Below are positions 16,963 through 25,392 of a DNA stretch of 64,000 nt, in pieces. Every line of letters begins with the position of its first letter. Within the stretch, counting starts at the first letter, position 1. Where the stretch lies: the NCBI RefSeq assembly GCF_038066595.1, contig NZ_JBBUTH010000010.1, positions 124,001 to 188,000 on the forward strand. Direction: 5' to 3'. This DNA is from Pseudaquabacterium inlustre (GTDB lineage: Bacteria > Pseudomonadota > Gammaproteobacteria > Burkholderiales > Burkholderiaceae_C). Made by a program: the position numbers and the translations under genes. The notes beneath the pieces were generated by a model, which was not told the origin of the DNA, searched no databases, and saw nothing but the letters and a program-made list of their open reading frames with translations.

Positions 16963-17958
16963 TCAGCGCGTGCGGGCGGCGGTGGCAGCCGCCTGGTGGC
17001 CGCGACCGAAATGCGCCTCCAGCCGGCGTTGCACCAGCGACAGGCCGCTGAACACCACCAGGTACCAGACGACGGCCACCAGCAGCAGTGGCACGACCTT
17101 GAAGTTGCGGTTGTAGATGGTCTGCACCGAGAACAGCAGGTCGGTCATCGCGATCACGCTGACCAGCGAGGTGCCCTTGAGCATGCCGATCACCTGGCTG
17201 CCGGCCGGCGGCAGCACGATGCGCATGGCCTGCGGGAACACGATGCGTCGGAACGTGCGGGCCGGCGTGAAGCCCAGCGCGCGCGCCGCGTCGCGCTGGC
17301 CCGGATCGACCGACAGGATGCCGGCGCGCATGATCTCGGCCATGTAGGCGGCCTCGTTGAGCGCCAGGCCCAGCACCGCGGCCACGAAGGGCGTGATGAC
17401 CTCGTTGGTGTCCCAGCTGGCCCACTCGGGGCCGAAGGGCAGGCCGATGCTCAGACGCGGCACCAGGTACGCCAGGTTGTACCAGGCCAGCAGCTGGATC
17501 AGCAGCGGCGTGCCGCGGAACAGCCAGGTGTAGAAGCCGGCCACGGCGCGCGCGGTGGCAAAGCCGCTGAGCTTCATCAGTGCCAGCACCGTGCCGATCA
17601 GCGTGCCCAGGCTCATGCTCACCGCCGTGAGCAGCACGCTCACGCCCAGACCGCTGAGCACGGCCGGGCCGGTGAGGTGCTCGGCCACCACGGCCCATTC
17701 CAGCCGCGGGTTGGTGGCCAGGAAGACGAGCGCCTGCACGGCCAGCAGCGCCACCAGCGCATTGGCGGCCCAGCGGCCCCAGGGCGTGCGCGGTCGGGCC
17801 TGGGCCACGTCGATGGCCGGTCCGGTGGCGGCGGCGGCGGCGTTGGGCCGGGTGGCGGGGTTCACGTCAAGGGCGGCTTGCATCGGTGTCGGGGTGATGG
17901 GCAGGCTGTGGACGGGCGGGCCGGCCGGGTTGGGCGTGCGGGGCGCGTGGGGTGTCAT
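16963..17958 (-). CDS. Polar amino-acid-type ABC transporter permease
   Basis: A 331-residue inner-membrane protein of the HisM/GlnP family. A long N-terminal extension precedes the conserved core (SGLGVSVLLTAVSMSLGTLIG, FRGTPLLIQLLAWY). The EAA loop (EIMRAGILSVDPGQRDAARALGF) contacts the ATPase. The start lies 10 bases after the binding-protein stop. The ATPase is the first gene of the operon at 23.9-24.7 kb, so the transporter genes are split by the dehydratase, CapA and CoA-transferase genes. Only one permease is present, so it would act as a homodimer. Confidence 0.9.
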   Translation of the reverse strand: MTPHAPRTPNPAGPPVHSLPITPTPMQAALDVNPATRPNAAAAATGPAIDVAQARPRTPWGRWAANALVALLAVQALVFLATNPRLEWAVVAEHLTGPAVLSGLGVSVLLTAVSMSLGTLIGTVLALMKLSGFATARAVAGFYTWLFRGTPLLIQLLAWYNLAYLVPRLSIGLPFGPEWASWDTNEVITPFVAAVLGLALNEAAYMAEIMRAGILSVDPGQRDAARALGFTPARTFRRIVFPQAMRIVLPPAGSQVIGMLKGTSLVSVIAMTDLLFSVQTIYNRNFKVVPLLLVAVVWYLVVFSGLSLVQRRLEAHFGRGHQAAATAARTR

Positions 17959-17968
17959 GGCGGCCGCC

Positions 17969-18925
17969 TCACTGCGCCTGGTTGAAGCGCGCCTGGGGCA
18001 CGCTGACCGCGGCCACGCCCCAGTGGTCCATCACGCGGGCGTACTGGCCCTCGGCCATCAGCCGGTTCATGGCCTCGGTGAGCACCGGCCCCAGGCCCGA
18101 GCGCTTGGTGACGAACAGGCTCAGCAGGTCGCGGCCCAAGGCACCGCTGGCGTCGCTGTACAGGCCGAAGCGCTGCGGGTTCACGTGCACGGCGTGCGAG
18201 GCGGCGGTGAGCGTCATGCCGGCCAGATCGGCGCGGCCGGCCTGGGTGGCCACCAGCGTCATGTTGGTGTCCACCAGCGGCACATGCTGGGCCGCCGGCA
18301 GGCCCTGGCGCTGGCAACGCTCGCTCAGCCGGTTGACCACGCGCTCGGTGATGCTGCCGGCCACATAGGCGATCTTGCGGCCGCACAGATGCTCGGGCGT
18401 GGTGTAGCGCGGCGTGCGGTCCTGCGGGTAGACGAAGGCCGGGCGGTTGGTCATCCAGCTCACACCGTCGAAGCGCTGCTGGCGCTCGCGCGTGGCCACG
18501 GCCGGGCCCATGGCCACGTCATAGCGGCCCGACTCCAGCCCGGCCAGCGTGGCCGACAGGCTGTTGACCACATGGTGGCGAATGGGCAGGCCCAGTTGCC
18601 GCTCGAGCGCGCGCGCCAGATCGGGATCGATGCCCGCGCTGATGCGGCGGTGGTCGTCCACGATGCGGTAGGGCGGGTGCGAATCGCCCACGAAGCGCAG
18701 CGCACCGGCCAAGCGCACGGCCTCGGGCAAGCGCGCATACAGCGGCGCCTGGGGATCGGGCCCGGCCAGCGGCGCCAGACCAGGCAGGGCGGTGTCGCCC
18801 TCACGCGTGCCGGCGCTGCCACCGGCCTGGGCGCTGGCGGCCACGGCCAGGCAGGCGGCCGCCAACAGGGCGGCGGCTGGCCGTGCGGTGGCCGTTGGGC
18901 GTGGGGGCAGGGCGCGGACGGGCAT
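17969..18925 (-). CDS. ABC transporter substrate-binding protein, amino-acid type
   Basis: A 318-residue SBP_bac_3-like protein with a signal peptide ending AVAASAQAGG. The core follows the family pattern: LRFVGDSHPPYRIVDDHRRISAGIDPDLARAL for the ligand-contacting first lobe, then GRYDVAMGPAVATRERQQRFD. The usual arginine that clamps an alpha-carboxylate is plausibly in TRERQQ. It lies 14 bases from the CoA-transferase gene and 10 from the permease. The company of CoA-transferase and dehydratase subunits suggests the ligand may be a hydroxy- or amino-acid rather than a standard amino acid used for biosynthesis. Confidence 0.85.
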   Translation of the reverse strand: MPVRALPPRPTATARPAAALLAAACLAVAASAQAGGSAGTREGDTALPGLAPLAGPDPQAPLYARLPEAVRLAGALRFVGDSHPPYRIVDDHRRISAGIDPDLARALERQLGLPIRHHVVNSLSATLAGLESGRYDVAMGPAVATRERQQRFDGVSWMTNRPAFVYPQDRTPRYTTPEHLCGRKIAYVAGSITERVVNRLSERCQRQGLPAAQHVPLVDTNMTLVATQAGRADLAGMTLTAASHAVHVNPQRFGLYSDASGALGRDLLSLFVTKRSGLGPVLTEAMNRLMAEGQYARVMDHWGVAAVSVPQARFNQAQ

Positions 18926-18939
18926 GTCGAAGGTGCCGT

Positions 18940-20193
18940 TCAGATCACGCCCGCCGCGGCCAGTGCGGCGCGCTGCGCGCCATCCAGGCCCAGCCAGTCG
19001 CCATAGACATCGTCGTTGTGCTCGCCCAGACCGGGGGCCGGACGGTCGAAGCCGGCAAACGAGCCGGTCATGCGGATCGGCAGGCCGCCCACCACGATGT
19101 CGCCCACGGCGCCGTAGCGCGGGTGCTCGATGGCCTCGGTCTCGCCGCGGGCCAGCAGGCGTGGATCGCGCGCGGCCTCACCGGGATCGCGCACGCGGCC
19201 CGAGGGCACGCCGGCGGCCTCGAGGGCGCGCACGGCGGTGTCGGTGTCCACGCTGCGGGTCCAGGCTTCCACCTCGGCATGCAGGTCGTCGTGGTGGCGC
19301 ACGCGCTGGTCGCGGCCGGCAAACCGGGGGTCGGCGGCCAGGTCGGGGCGGTTCATCGCGGTGAACAGCGAGTGGCTGAACCCGTCGGTGGGCGCACAGA
19401 TGGCCACATGGCCATCGCGCGTGGCAAAGATGCCGAAGGGCGCCAGCCGCGGCATGGTGTTGCCGGTGCGCACCGGCTGGCCGGCGCGTCGCATCAGCTC
19501 GAAGGGCTCGGCCGCCACCATGGCGGTGATGGCGCCCAGCAGCGACACGTCGACATGCTGGCCACGGCCGGTGAGCCGGGCCTGCATCAGCGCGGCCAGC
19601 GTGCCGATCACCGCATACAGCGGCGCGGCCAGGTCGCCAAACGGCACGCCCACGCGCACCGGCGGATCCTCGGGCCGGCCCGAGGTCATCATCAGGCCCG
19701 ACAGGGCCTGCACGATGGTGTCCATGGCCTTGTTCTGGCCCGAGACCTGGTCGGCGCCGAAGCCGCTGATCGAGGTGTAGACCAGACTGGGGTTCAGTGC
19801 CGACAACGCGGCGTAGCCGATGCCCAGGCGGTCGGCCGTGCCGGCGCTGTAGTTCTCCACCACGCCGTCGGCCAGCAGCACCAGGCGTTCGAAGAGGGCG
19901 CGGCCCTCGGGGTGCTTGAGGTTCAGCGTGATGGACTGCTTGTTGCGCGCCCGCTCCATGATGGCCAGCGACATGTCGTCGGCATGCTGGCGCACCATGC
20001 TCACGCCATCCCGCCCCACGAAGGGCGCATTGGCGCGCGCGGTGTCGGGCTGGCGCGGGTTCTCGATCTTGATCACGCGCGCACCCAGGCCGGCCAGCAG
20101 CAGCGTGGCATACGGTCCGGCCAGGGCGGTGGTGAGATCCAGCACGGTCACGCCTTCGAGCGGGCGTGGCAGTTGTTGGGTGTTGGTGCGCAA
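18940..20193 (-). CDS. CaiB/BaiF-family CoA-transferase
   Basis: A 417-residue family III CoA-transferase. It begins PRPLEGVTVLDLTTALAGPYATLLLAGLGARVIKIE, the unmistakable start of the family. VVENYSAGTADRLGIGY and VGVPFGDLAAPLYAV are further conserved parts. I chose the TTG at 20193, which has GAGGA eight bases upstream; the open frame further left crosses the CapA gene and is noise. Such enzymes move CoA from a donor thioester to a free acid. Here it could supply the 2-hydroxyacyl-CoA for the dehydratase pair encoded upstream in the same unit. Confidence 0.88.
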   Translation of the reverse strand: MRTNTQQLPRPLEGVTVLDLTTALAGPYATLLLAGLGARVIKIENPRQPDTARANAPFVGRDGVSMVRQHADDMSLAIMERARNKQSITLNLKHPEGRALFERLVLLADGVVENYSAGTADRLGIGYAALSALNPSLVYTSISGFGADQVSGQNKAMDTIVQALSGLMMTSGRPEDPPVRVGVPFGDLAAPLYAVIGTLAALMQARLTGRGQHVDVSLLGAITAMVAAEPFELMRRAGQPVRTGNTMPRLAPFGIFATRDGHVAICAPTDGFSHSLFTAMNRPDLAADPRFAGRDQRVRHHDDLHAEVEAWTRSVDTDTAVRALEAAGVPSGRVRDPGEAARDPRLLARGETEAIEHPRYGAVGDIVVGGLPIRMTGSFAGFDRPAPGLGEHNDDVYGDWLGLDGAQRAALAAAGVI

Positions 20194-20227
20194 GGCGGTG
20201 GTCCTCGGAATCGGTGTGTGCGTTGGT

Positions 20228-21430
20228 TCAGCGCGGCGCGGGCGGCGCGTCGGACGCGGCGGGCAGCACGCGCACCCAGTCGCGCGAGCCGTCATGCGTC
20301 CATTCGAAGCGGGTGTGCAGGCGCCAGCGGCGGCTGATGTCGGCGATGTAGTCGGCGGTGGCCTGGCCCTGGGCATCGCGGCCCAGCGGCACCGGGCGGG
20401 CTTGCGTGTCGATGTAGCAGGGGATGAAGCCTGCCTCCACCTGCGCGCTGGCGCCGCTGCCGCTGACCCGGCATCGCGCGATGGCGGTGTGCCGGCTCTC
20501 GGGGTGGAACGGGTAGCTGGGCATGGCCGGGTCGGGGCTGAAGCCGAACAGCGCCTCGCGCCGCTTGGCCCAGGCCAGTCGCTCGGGGCTGTCGTTGTCC
20601 TTCACCGACAGCGCCTGCGTGACGGTGACGAAATTGCCCAGGCCGTGGAAGATGGGCCGGCCGCGGTAAACCTCGATGCCGCGCAGGATGTGGGCGTGGT
20701 GGCCGGCCACCACATGGGCGCCCGCATCGATGGCGGCGCGGGCGACGCCGAACTCGTAGTGCTCGATGCGCGCCGGCGTGTGGCCGCAGCCCTTGTGCAG
20801 CGCCACCACCACCACATCCACCTGGCGTGCCAGTGCGGCAACGGCCTCGGCCATGGCGTCCAGGCTGTCGGGTGCGGCAAAGGTGTAGATGTTGGGCGGG
20901 CCGCCGGGGTTGGCGTAGTCCAGCTCGTAGTGCGTAAGCACCTTGACCCAGGCGGCACCGGCCTTGCGTGAGGTGGCCCAGCTTTCGCGCGGGCCCACGC
21001 AGTTCCAGCTGAGCACCCCCACGCGCTGGCCACGGCGCTGCAGCACGGCGGGGGCCAGCGCCTCGCGCAGGTTCATGCCCGCGCCGGTGGTGGCCAGGCC
21101 CAGACCGCGCAGCGTGGCCACGGTGTCGGCAATCCCTTCGGCGCCGCAATCGGCGATGTGGTTGCCGGCCAGCGTGGCGACGTGAAAGCCGTGCTCGGCC
21201 AGTGCGCGCAGGTGCGCGGGGTCGGCCGGCGGGGCCGGCACATCGGTGCTGGTGGTGGCCGTGCCGTGGGTGTGGGGCACCTCCACATGGCCCACCAGTA
21301 CATCGGCGCTGGCCAGCGTGGCGTGGGCGGGTTCGAACAGCGCGCCGCAGCCGGGCACGTCCAGGATGATGTCGCCGACCAGGTGCAGGTCGAGCGGTGT
21401 GTCGGCGCGGTCCGTCAGGTCGGCGCTCAC
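20228..21430 (-). CDS. CapA-family protein (metallophosphatase-like)
   Basis: About 400 residues. LHLVGDIILD at the N-terminus, TLAGNHIADCGAEGI, VVVVALHKGCGH and HVVAGHHAHILRGIEVYRGRPIFHGLGNFV form the metal-site motifs of the CapA/PgsA poly-gamma-glutamate group, related to metallophosphoesterases. No signal peptide is visible, unlike surface-attached CapA. The start is the GTG overlapping the stop of the dehydratase gene (GTGA), so translation is coupled. In this catabolic operon a capsule role is unlikely; hydrolysis of a peptide or phospho-ester intermediate is possible but not shown. Confidence 0.8.
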   Translation of the reverse strand: MSADLTDRADTPLDLHLVGDIILDVPGCGALFEPAHATLASADVLVGHVEVPHTHGTATTSTDVPAPPADPAHLRALAEHGFHVATLAGNHIADCGAEGIADTVATLRGLGLATTGAGMNLREALAPAVLQRRGQRVGVLSWNCVGPRESWATSRKAGAAWVKVLTHYELDYANPGGPPNIYTFAAPDSLDAMAEAVAALARQVDVVVVALHKGCGHTPARIEHYEFGVARAAIDAGAHVVAGHHAHILRGIEVYRGRPIFHGLGNFVTVTQALSVKDNDSPERLAWAKRREALFGFSPDPAMPSYPFHPESRHTAIARCRVSGSGASAQVEAGFIPCYIDTQARPVPLGRDAQGQATADYIADISRRWRLHTRFEWTHDGSRDWVRVLPAASDAPPAPR

Positions 21431-22698
21431 AGCCGCTCCTCGATGAACTGCACCATGCGCTCGCGCATGGCCTGCTCGTTCCAGCCGCGCGCGTCCACCA
21501 TGTCGCTTTCGATCAGCAGCGTGGGGATGCCCGCACCTTCCAGCGCGGCGGTGATGAACAGCGTGCCGCTGGCGGCCGGCCGGTTGCCCTTGGGCATCAG
21601 CACCACGGCGCCGTCGATGCGGTTGCGCTCGGCCTCGCGCACCATCCAGGCCGGGGCATACGGCGGGTTGTGCAGCACCTCGTTCATCGTGACCACGCGG
21701 CTGGCCAGCGCGCGCATCGGCTGATCGGCGCCCGGCCCCATGTGGCGGATGTACCAGTCGGGGCCGAAGGGCAGGTACATGCTCCACACGAAGGTGGCGC
21801 CGTGGCTCTCTTCGAACGCGTTGTAGAAGGCCGTGTTGTGCCACAGACCCGCGCCAACCCACATCAGGCGCTTGCGCTCGCCGGGGCAGGCGGCGATGCC
21901 GGCATCCACGCGGGCACGCACCTCGTCGCGGAAGGCGCGGGCGTGGTTCAGCGCCCAATCGCTGCCGCGGTGCCACTGCGTGGCCATCACGTTGGGGATC
22001 TGCTCACCGATGCGCACGGGGCACTTCGGCGCGGTGGCGATCATCTCGCGCACGTCCTCCAGGATCTCCTCCTGCTGGTTCACCTTGTCGAGGAAGGCGC
22101 GCAGCGCGTCCAGGTCGAGCTTGCGGCCGGCAATGCCTTCGAGCACACCGGTCAGCTCCTGAAGTTCCTGCACGGCCAGGTCCAGGCGATCGGGTTCGCA
22201 CAGTTCTTCCCAGCGGTCGCGCGAGAGCTCCCACCACTTCGCGGGCAGTGCCTTGGTGCCGGGGGCCTCCAGCGCGAAGAACGGGGCACCCAGGCGATCG
22301 GCCCACTGGGCAAACACGCGCTGCATGCAGTCGCAGGTGAGGCGGGCACACAGCAGCGCGGGCTGCGGCAGGCCGCCCCAGGGCGAGCGCTCGCCCAGGT
22401 CGATCAGGCTGCTGGCCAGGCCCATGCTGCAGTAGCGGCACAGGTCCTCATGGAAGCCGCGCGCGTTCATGCCGTCGAGGTAGTCGGTGGACAGGCGCTT
22501 GGCCGCGATCACCGCCGCCCACCACTGGTTGGTGACCACCGGGATGCCCAGCACATGGAACAGGTCGTGCGGCGTGTCGGCGTTGATGATGGCGTAGGGC
22601 TTGCGCTGCTCAAACACGTCGCGGCGCAACGCTGCAAACCAGGTCTTCTGCTTCTCGCCGGCGGCCAGGGTGCTGGCCAGCTGTTTGTCGTTGGACAT
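21427..22698 (-). CDS. 2-hydroxyacyl-CoA dehydratase-family subunit (first of pair)
   Basis: A 423-residue protein of the HgdA/HgdB/BcrB/BcrC family, whose members hold a [4Fe-4S] cluster and reductively dehydrate 2-hydroxyacyl-CoA or reduce benzoyl-CoA. Visible features are DTPHDLFHVLGIPVV, CRYCSMGL and CARLTCDCMQRVF, cysteine-rich segments suited to cluster binding, and a C-terminal AVVLMPKGNRPAASGTLF. The ATG at 22698 follows a GAGAT site. The second subunit lies 14 bases upstream. No ATP-dependent activator (HgdC/BadF type) is in the window, though the canonical enzymes need one. Confidence 0.82.
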   Translation of the reverse strand: MSNDKQLASTLAAGEKQKTWFAALRRDVFEQRKPYAIINADTPHDLFHVLGIPVVTNQWWAAVIAAKRLSTDYLDGMNARGFHEDLCRYCSMGLASSLIDLGERSPWGGLPQPALLCARLTCDCMQRVFAQWADRLGAPFFALEAPGTKALPAKWWELSRDRWEELCEPDRLDLAVQELQELTGVLEGIAGRKLDLDALRAFLDKVNQQEEILEDVREMIATAPKCPVRIGEQIPNVMATQWHRGSDWALNHARAFRDEVRARVDAGIAACPGERKRLMWVGAGLWHNTAFYNAFEESHGATFVWSMYLPFGPDWYIRHMGPGADQPMRALASRVVTMNEVLHNPPYAPAWMVREAERNRIDGAVVLMPKGNRPAASGTLFITAALEGAGIPTLLIESDMVDARGWNEQAMRERMVQFIEERL

Positions 22699-22712
22699 CG
22701 TGATCTCGGTCT

Positions 22713-23909
22713 TCAGGCCCGGCGCAGCGGCTGCGTGGACAGCCAGGCCTGCAACTGGGCGCGCAAGGTGTCGGGGTGCAGGCGGACATCGGCACGCAGG
22801 CTCAGCCAGGGCAGGCCGGCCGCTGCGACGCGGTCGCGGTCGGCGGGGAACTGCCAGCCGTGGATGTCGTCGGGCGGGGGCAGGTGGAACAGCACGCCGT
22901 CGATGACCGCGGGCTGGCCGGCCGGGGCCAGTTGACGGTCCAGCCAGTCGGGCCGCGGCTCGGCCGGGTGCCGGCGCACGCAGGGCACGTCGCGCCACAC
23001 GTGCTCGAAGATCGCGGTGAGTGGCGCCAGATCCTCGCGCTCGGGGATCAGCGTGTCGGCCGCGCGGCTGCCCCACTCGTCGTTCTCGGCCACGATGCAG
23101 GCCCCCAGGTCGTCTACCAGGGCGTGCAGCAGGGCATGGTCGAGCGGCACGCCGGTGACCAGCAAGCGGGGGCCAGACGCAGCGGGGGCGGGCCCATCGG
23201 CCACGCTGTCCAGCCAGGTCTGCAGGGCCTCCAGGCCGGCCTGCAGCGGCATGAACTGCTGCGCGCCCGTGGCCCATTGCGCGGCCAAGCCGCTCACACG
23301 GCCCTGCAGGCGCAGGTTCTGCAGCCGCTGCAGCGCCCGGCGCTGGGCATTGCGCAGCGCGATCGCGCAGGCCAGGTCGGATTCATCGGCGCGGCGGCCC
23401 GTGATCTCGCCCAGGCGATCGCGCAGCGCCTCGGTGCGGCGCACACCGTAGGCGTGGCTGCTCGGCCGCTGGGTGTGCGGGATGTCGTACAGCCAGATCT
23501 CCGGGCCGCGCGTGACCATGCCGGTGCGCCACATCTCCCGCAGCGACAAGTACAGCTTGTGCTGCGACTCGGTGGAGCGCGGCACGACCAGCAGCGCCAG
23601 ATCGTTCAGCGCGCCGCTGGCGTAGGCCTCGACGATGCGCCGCACGTCCGGATCGGACACCTCCTCGATCACGCGGTCGGCCCAGGGCGTCGCGCCGGCA
23701 TTCGGGGCCACGCGCAGCGGCGTGGCGCCGCAGGCATCGATCAGTTCCAGCGGCACGGTGTTGCCCACCACACCCACCAGCGGCTGGCCGGGCAGGGCCT
23801 GGCGTGCGCGCTGGATGGCTGCGTCACGGTCCTGGTAGGCACGCTGCAGCGGCATCAGGGACGCGGGGTCGGCGGCCATGGGCAAAGCCTTCATCGATTC
23901 GGAGCTCAT
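22713..23909 (-). CDS. 2-hydroxyacyl-CoA dehydratase-family subunit (second of pair)
   Basis: A 398-residue partner of the previous subunit. VGVVGNTVPLELIDACGATPLRV is the typical family opening with a conserved cysteine. In the segment where relatives usually have a (T/S)C(D/E) cluster ligand, this protein reads LVVPRSTESQHKLYLSLREM, so that cysteine is apparently Thr or Ser. The subunit may be structural, or the cluster may be held differently. Its start overlaps the ATPase stop (ATGA). Pairing with an ABC transporter and a CoA-transferase suggests a complete import, activation and dehydration route. Confidence 0.78.
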   Translation of the reverse strand: MSSESMKALPMAADPASLMPLQRAYQDRDAAIQRARQALPGQPLVGVVGNTVPLELIDACGATPLRVAPNAGATPWADRVIEEVSDPDVRRIVEAYASGALNDLALLVVPRSTESQHKLYLSLREMWRTGMVTRGPEIWLYDIPHTQRPSSHAYGVRRTEALRDRLGEITGRRADESDLACAIALRNAQRRALQRLQNLRLQGRVSGLAAQWATGAQQFMPLQAGLEALQTWLDSVADGPAPAASGPRLLVTGVPLDHALLHALVDDLGACIVAENDEWGSRAADTLIPEREDLAPLTAIFEHVWRDVPCVRRHPAEPRPDWLDRQLAPAGQPAVIDGVLFHLPPPDDIHGWQFPADRDRVAAAGLPWLSLRADVRLHPDTLRAQLQAWLSTQPLRRA

Positions 23910-24700
23910 GCCGCATTCACCCGGCTGAGAAAACTGCGCAGCCGCTCGGTGGTCGGTTGCGAGAGCACTTGGCGCGCGGGGCCTTGTTCCACCAAACGGC
24001 CGCTTTCCATGAACACCACGCGGTCGGCCACGTCGCGGGCAAAGGCGATCTCGTGCGTGACGATCAGCATGGTCATGCCCTGGCGCGCCAGGTCCTGCAC
24101 CACGGCCAGCACCTCGCCCACCAGTTCGGGGTCGAGCGCGCTGGTGGGCTCGTCGAAGAGCATGGCCTGCGGCCGCATGGCCAGCGCACGGGCAATGGCC
24201 ACGCGCTGCTGCTGGCCGCCGGAGAGTTGGCGCGGGTAAGCATCGCGCTTGGCCAGCAGGCCCACGCGGTCCAGCAGTTGTTCGGCCTGCTGGCGGGCAT
24301 GGTCGGGCGTGTCGCCCAGCACCTGCACCGGTCCTTCCATCACATTGCGCAGCACGCTCATGTGCGGAAACAGGTTGAATTGCTGAAACACCATGCCGAT
24401 GCGCTGGCGCTGCGCGGCGATGGCGTTCTCACCCAGCGCGCGCAGTGCGCCGCCGTGCTGCTCGTAGCCCTGCAGCTCCCCGTGCACATGGATGCTGCCG
24501 CCGTCGATCGGCATCAGCTGGTGCACGCAGCGCACCAGAGTGGATTTGCCCGAGCCGGACGGGCCGATCAGGGCCACGACCTCGCGCTCGGCCACCGTCA
24601 GGTCGATGCCATCGAGCACCACCGTGGACCCGAAGGATTTGCGCACGGCCCGCAGCACGATGGCGGGAGCTGCGGTGGGGGGGGAAGAGGTCTGGTTCAT
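23906..24700 (-). CDS. Amino-acid-type ABC transporter ATP-binding protein
   Basis: A 264-residue ATPase of the GlnQ/HisP group. Walker A is GPSGSGKST (46-54), the Q-loop is FQQFNLFPHM, the signature is LSGGQQQRVAIARAL and Walker B is AMLFDEPTSALDP, followed by the switch His in VTHEIAFARD. It is the first gene of the leftward unit, directly behind the operator-like repeat and divergent from the MarR gene. It is separated from its permease and binding protein by five genes. Confidence 0.93.
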   Translation of the reverse strand: MNQTSSPPTAAPAIVLRAVRKSFGSTVVLDGIDLTVAEREVVALIGPSGSGKSTLVRCVHQLMPIDGGSIHVHGELQGYEQHGGALRALGENAIAAQRQRIGMVFQQFNLFPHMSVLRNVMEGPVQVLGDTPDHARQQAEQLLDRVGLLAKRDAYPRQLSGGQQQRVAIARALAMRPQAMLFDEPTSALDPELVGEVLAVVQDLARQGMTMLIVTHEIAFARDVADRVVFMESGRLVEQGPARQVLSQPTTERLRSFLSRVNAA

Positions 24701-24711
24701 TTCAGATAATT

Positions 24712-24734
24712 AACGGTTCAAATTCTGAACTGTT
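24712..24734. promoter_or_regulatory. Inverted repeat, likely MarR operator
   Basis: AACGGTTCA (24712-24720) and TGAACTGTT (24726-24734) match as inverted arms in 8 of 9 positions with a 5-base AATTC spacer. The repeat lies 12 bases upstream of the ATPase start in the divergent MarR/ABC promoter, an AT-richer stretch. Size and symmetry suit a MarR dimer. Confidence 0.6.
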
Positions 24735-24801
24735 GATGCGCTACGATCAAGGCGTCCGGCGGTCCATGCGCCTACGGACTTTCCCGAATCCACGCCACGC
24801 C

Positions 24802-25302
24802 ATGAAGAAGACTCCCGTCAGCCGCACCACCGCCGCGGCGCCGCGCCGCCTGAAGCTGGGCCCGCTGCGCGACAACCTCGGCTACCTCACGCGGGTGCTG
24901 CGCAACGTCACGCAGCAGAGCAGCGCGCGCCATGTCGATGACCTGGGCCACGCCACCGGCCAGATCACGATGCTGGGCCTGATCGCCGCCAACGAGGGCG
25001 TGTCACAGAACGAACTCGCCGGCGCGATGCTGATGCGCAAGTCGCAGGTCACCTCGCTGATCCAGGATCTGGTGGAGCGTGGCCTGGTGCAGCGCGCCGA
25101 ACAGGGCGGCGACCGCCGCTACAACGCGCTGACGCTCACCCCGCCGGGCCAACAGGCCTGGAAACGCGCGCGTGACCGCATCCACCAGCACAGCGACGAG
25201 TTGCTCGGTGCGCTGTCGCCGGACGAGCGCGAGCAACTCACCGCGCTGGTGCGCAAGCTGCTGGCCGCCCACCTGCAAGACGCGGAGATCGACTTCGACT
25301 GA
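24802..25302 (+). CDS. MarR-family transcriptional regulator
   Basis: About 166 residues. The winged helix is visible as SQNELAGAMLMRKSQVTSLIQDLVERGLVQR with the wing QGGDRRYNALTLT. The N-terminal helix carries basic residues (MKKTPVSRTTAAAPRRLKLG). I chose the ATG at 24802; in-frame ATGs at 24736 and 24766 would add residues unlike the family and run into the operator. It is divergent from the 13.8-kb transporter/dehydratase unit, which it probably represses until an aromatic or acyl ligand binds. Confidence 0.85.
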   Translation: MKKTPVSRTTAAAPRRLKLGPLRDNLGYLTRVLRNVTQQSSARHVDDLGHATGQITMLGLIAANEGVSQNELAGAMLMRKSQVTSLIQDLVERGLVQRAEQGGDRRYNALTLTPPGQQAWKRARDRIHQHSDELLGALSPDEREQLTALVRKLLAAHLQDAEIDFD

Positions 25303-25333
25303 CGGCCAGCGGCTGCAGGCGCTGGTGCAAACC

Positions 25334-25357
25334 GTGGTGCGGGCGGTGGTGCGGGCG
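25334..25357. repeat. Tandem duplication of a 12-base unit
   Basis: GTGGTGCGGGCG occurs twice head to tail in the 90-base gap between the convergent MarR and methyltransferase genes. It looks like local slippage; no function is suggested. Confidence 0.6.
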
Positions 25358-25392
25358 GCATGGCCGGCGCATGCCCGGCCCGCTGCCCATGG

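Noticed and set aside
20228..21430. Capsule or poly-gamma-glutamate synthesis
   Set aside because: CapA-like motifs are present, but no CapB/CapC genes or export signal are seen and the setting is a catabolic operon.
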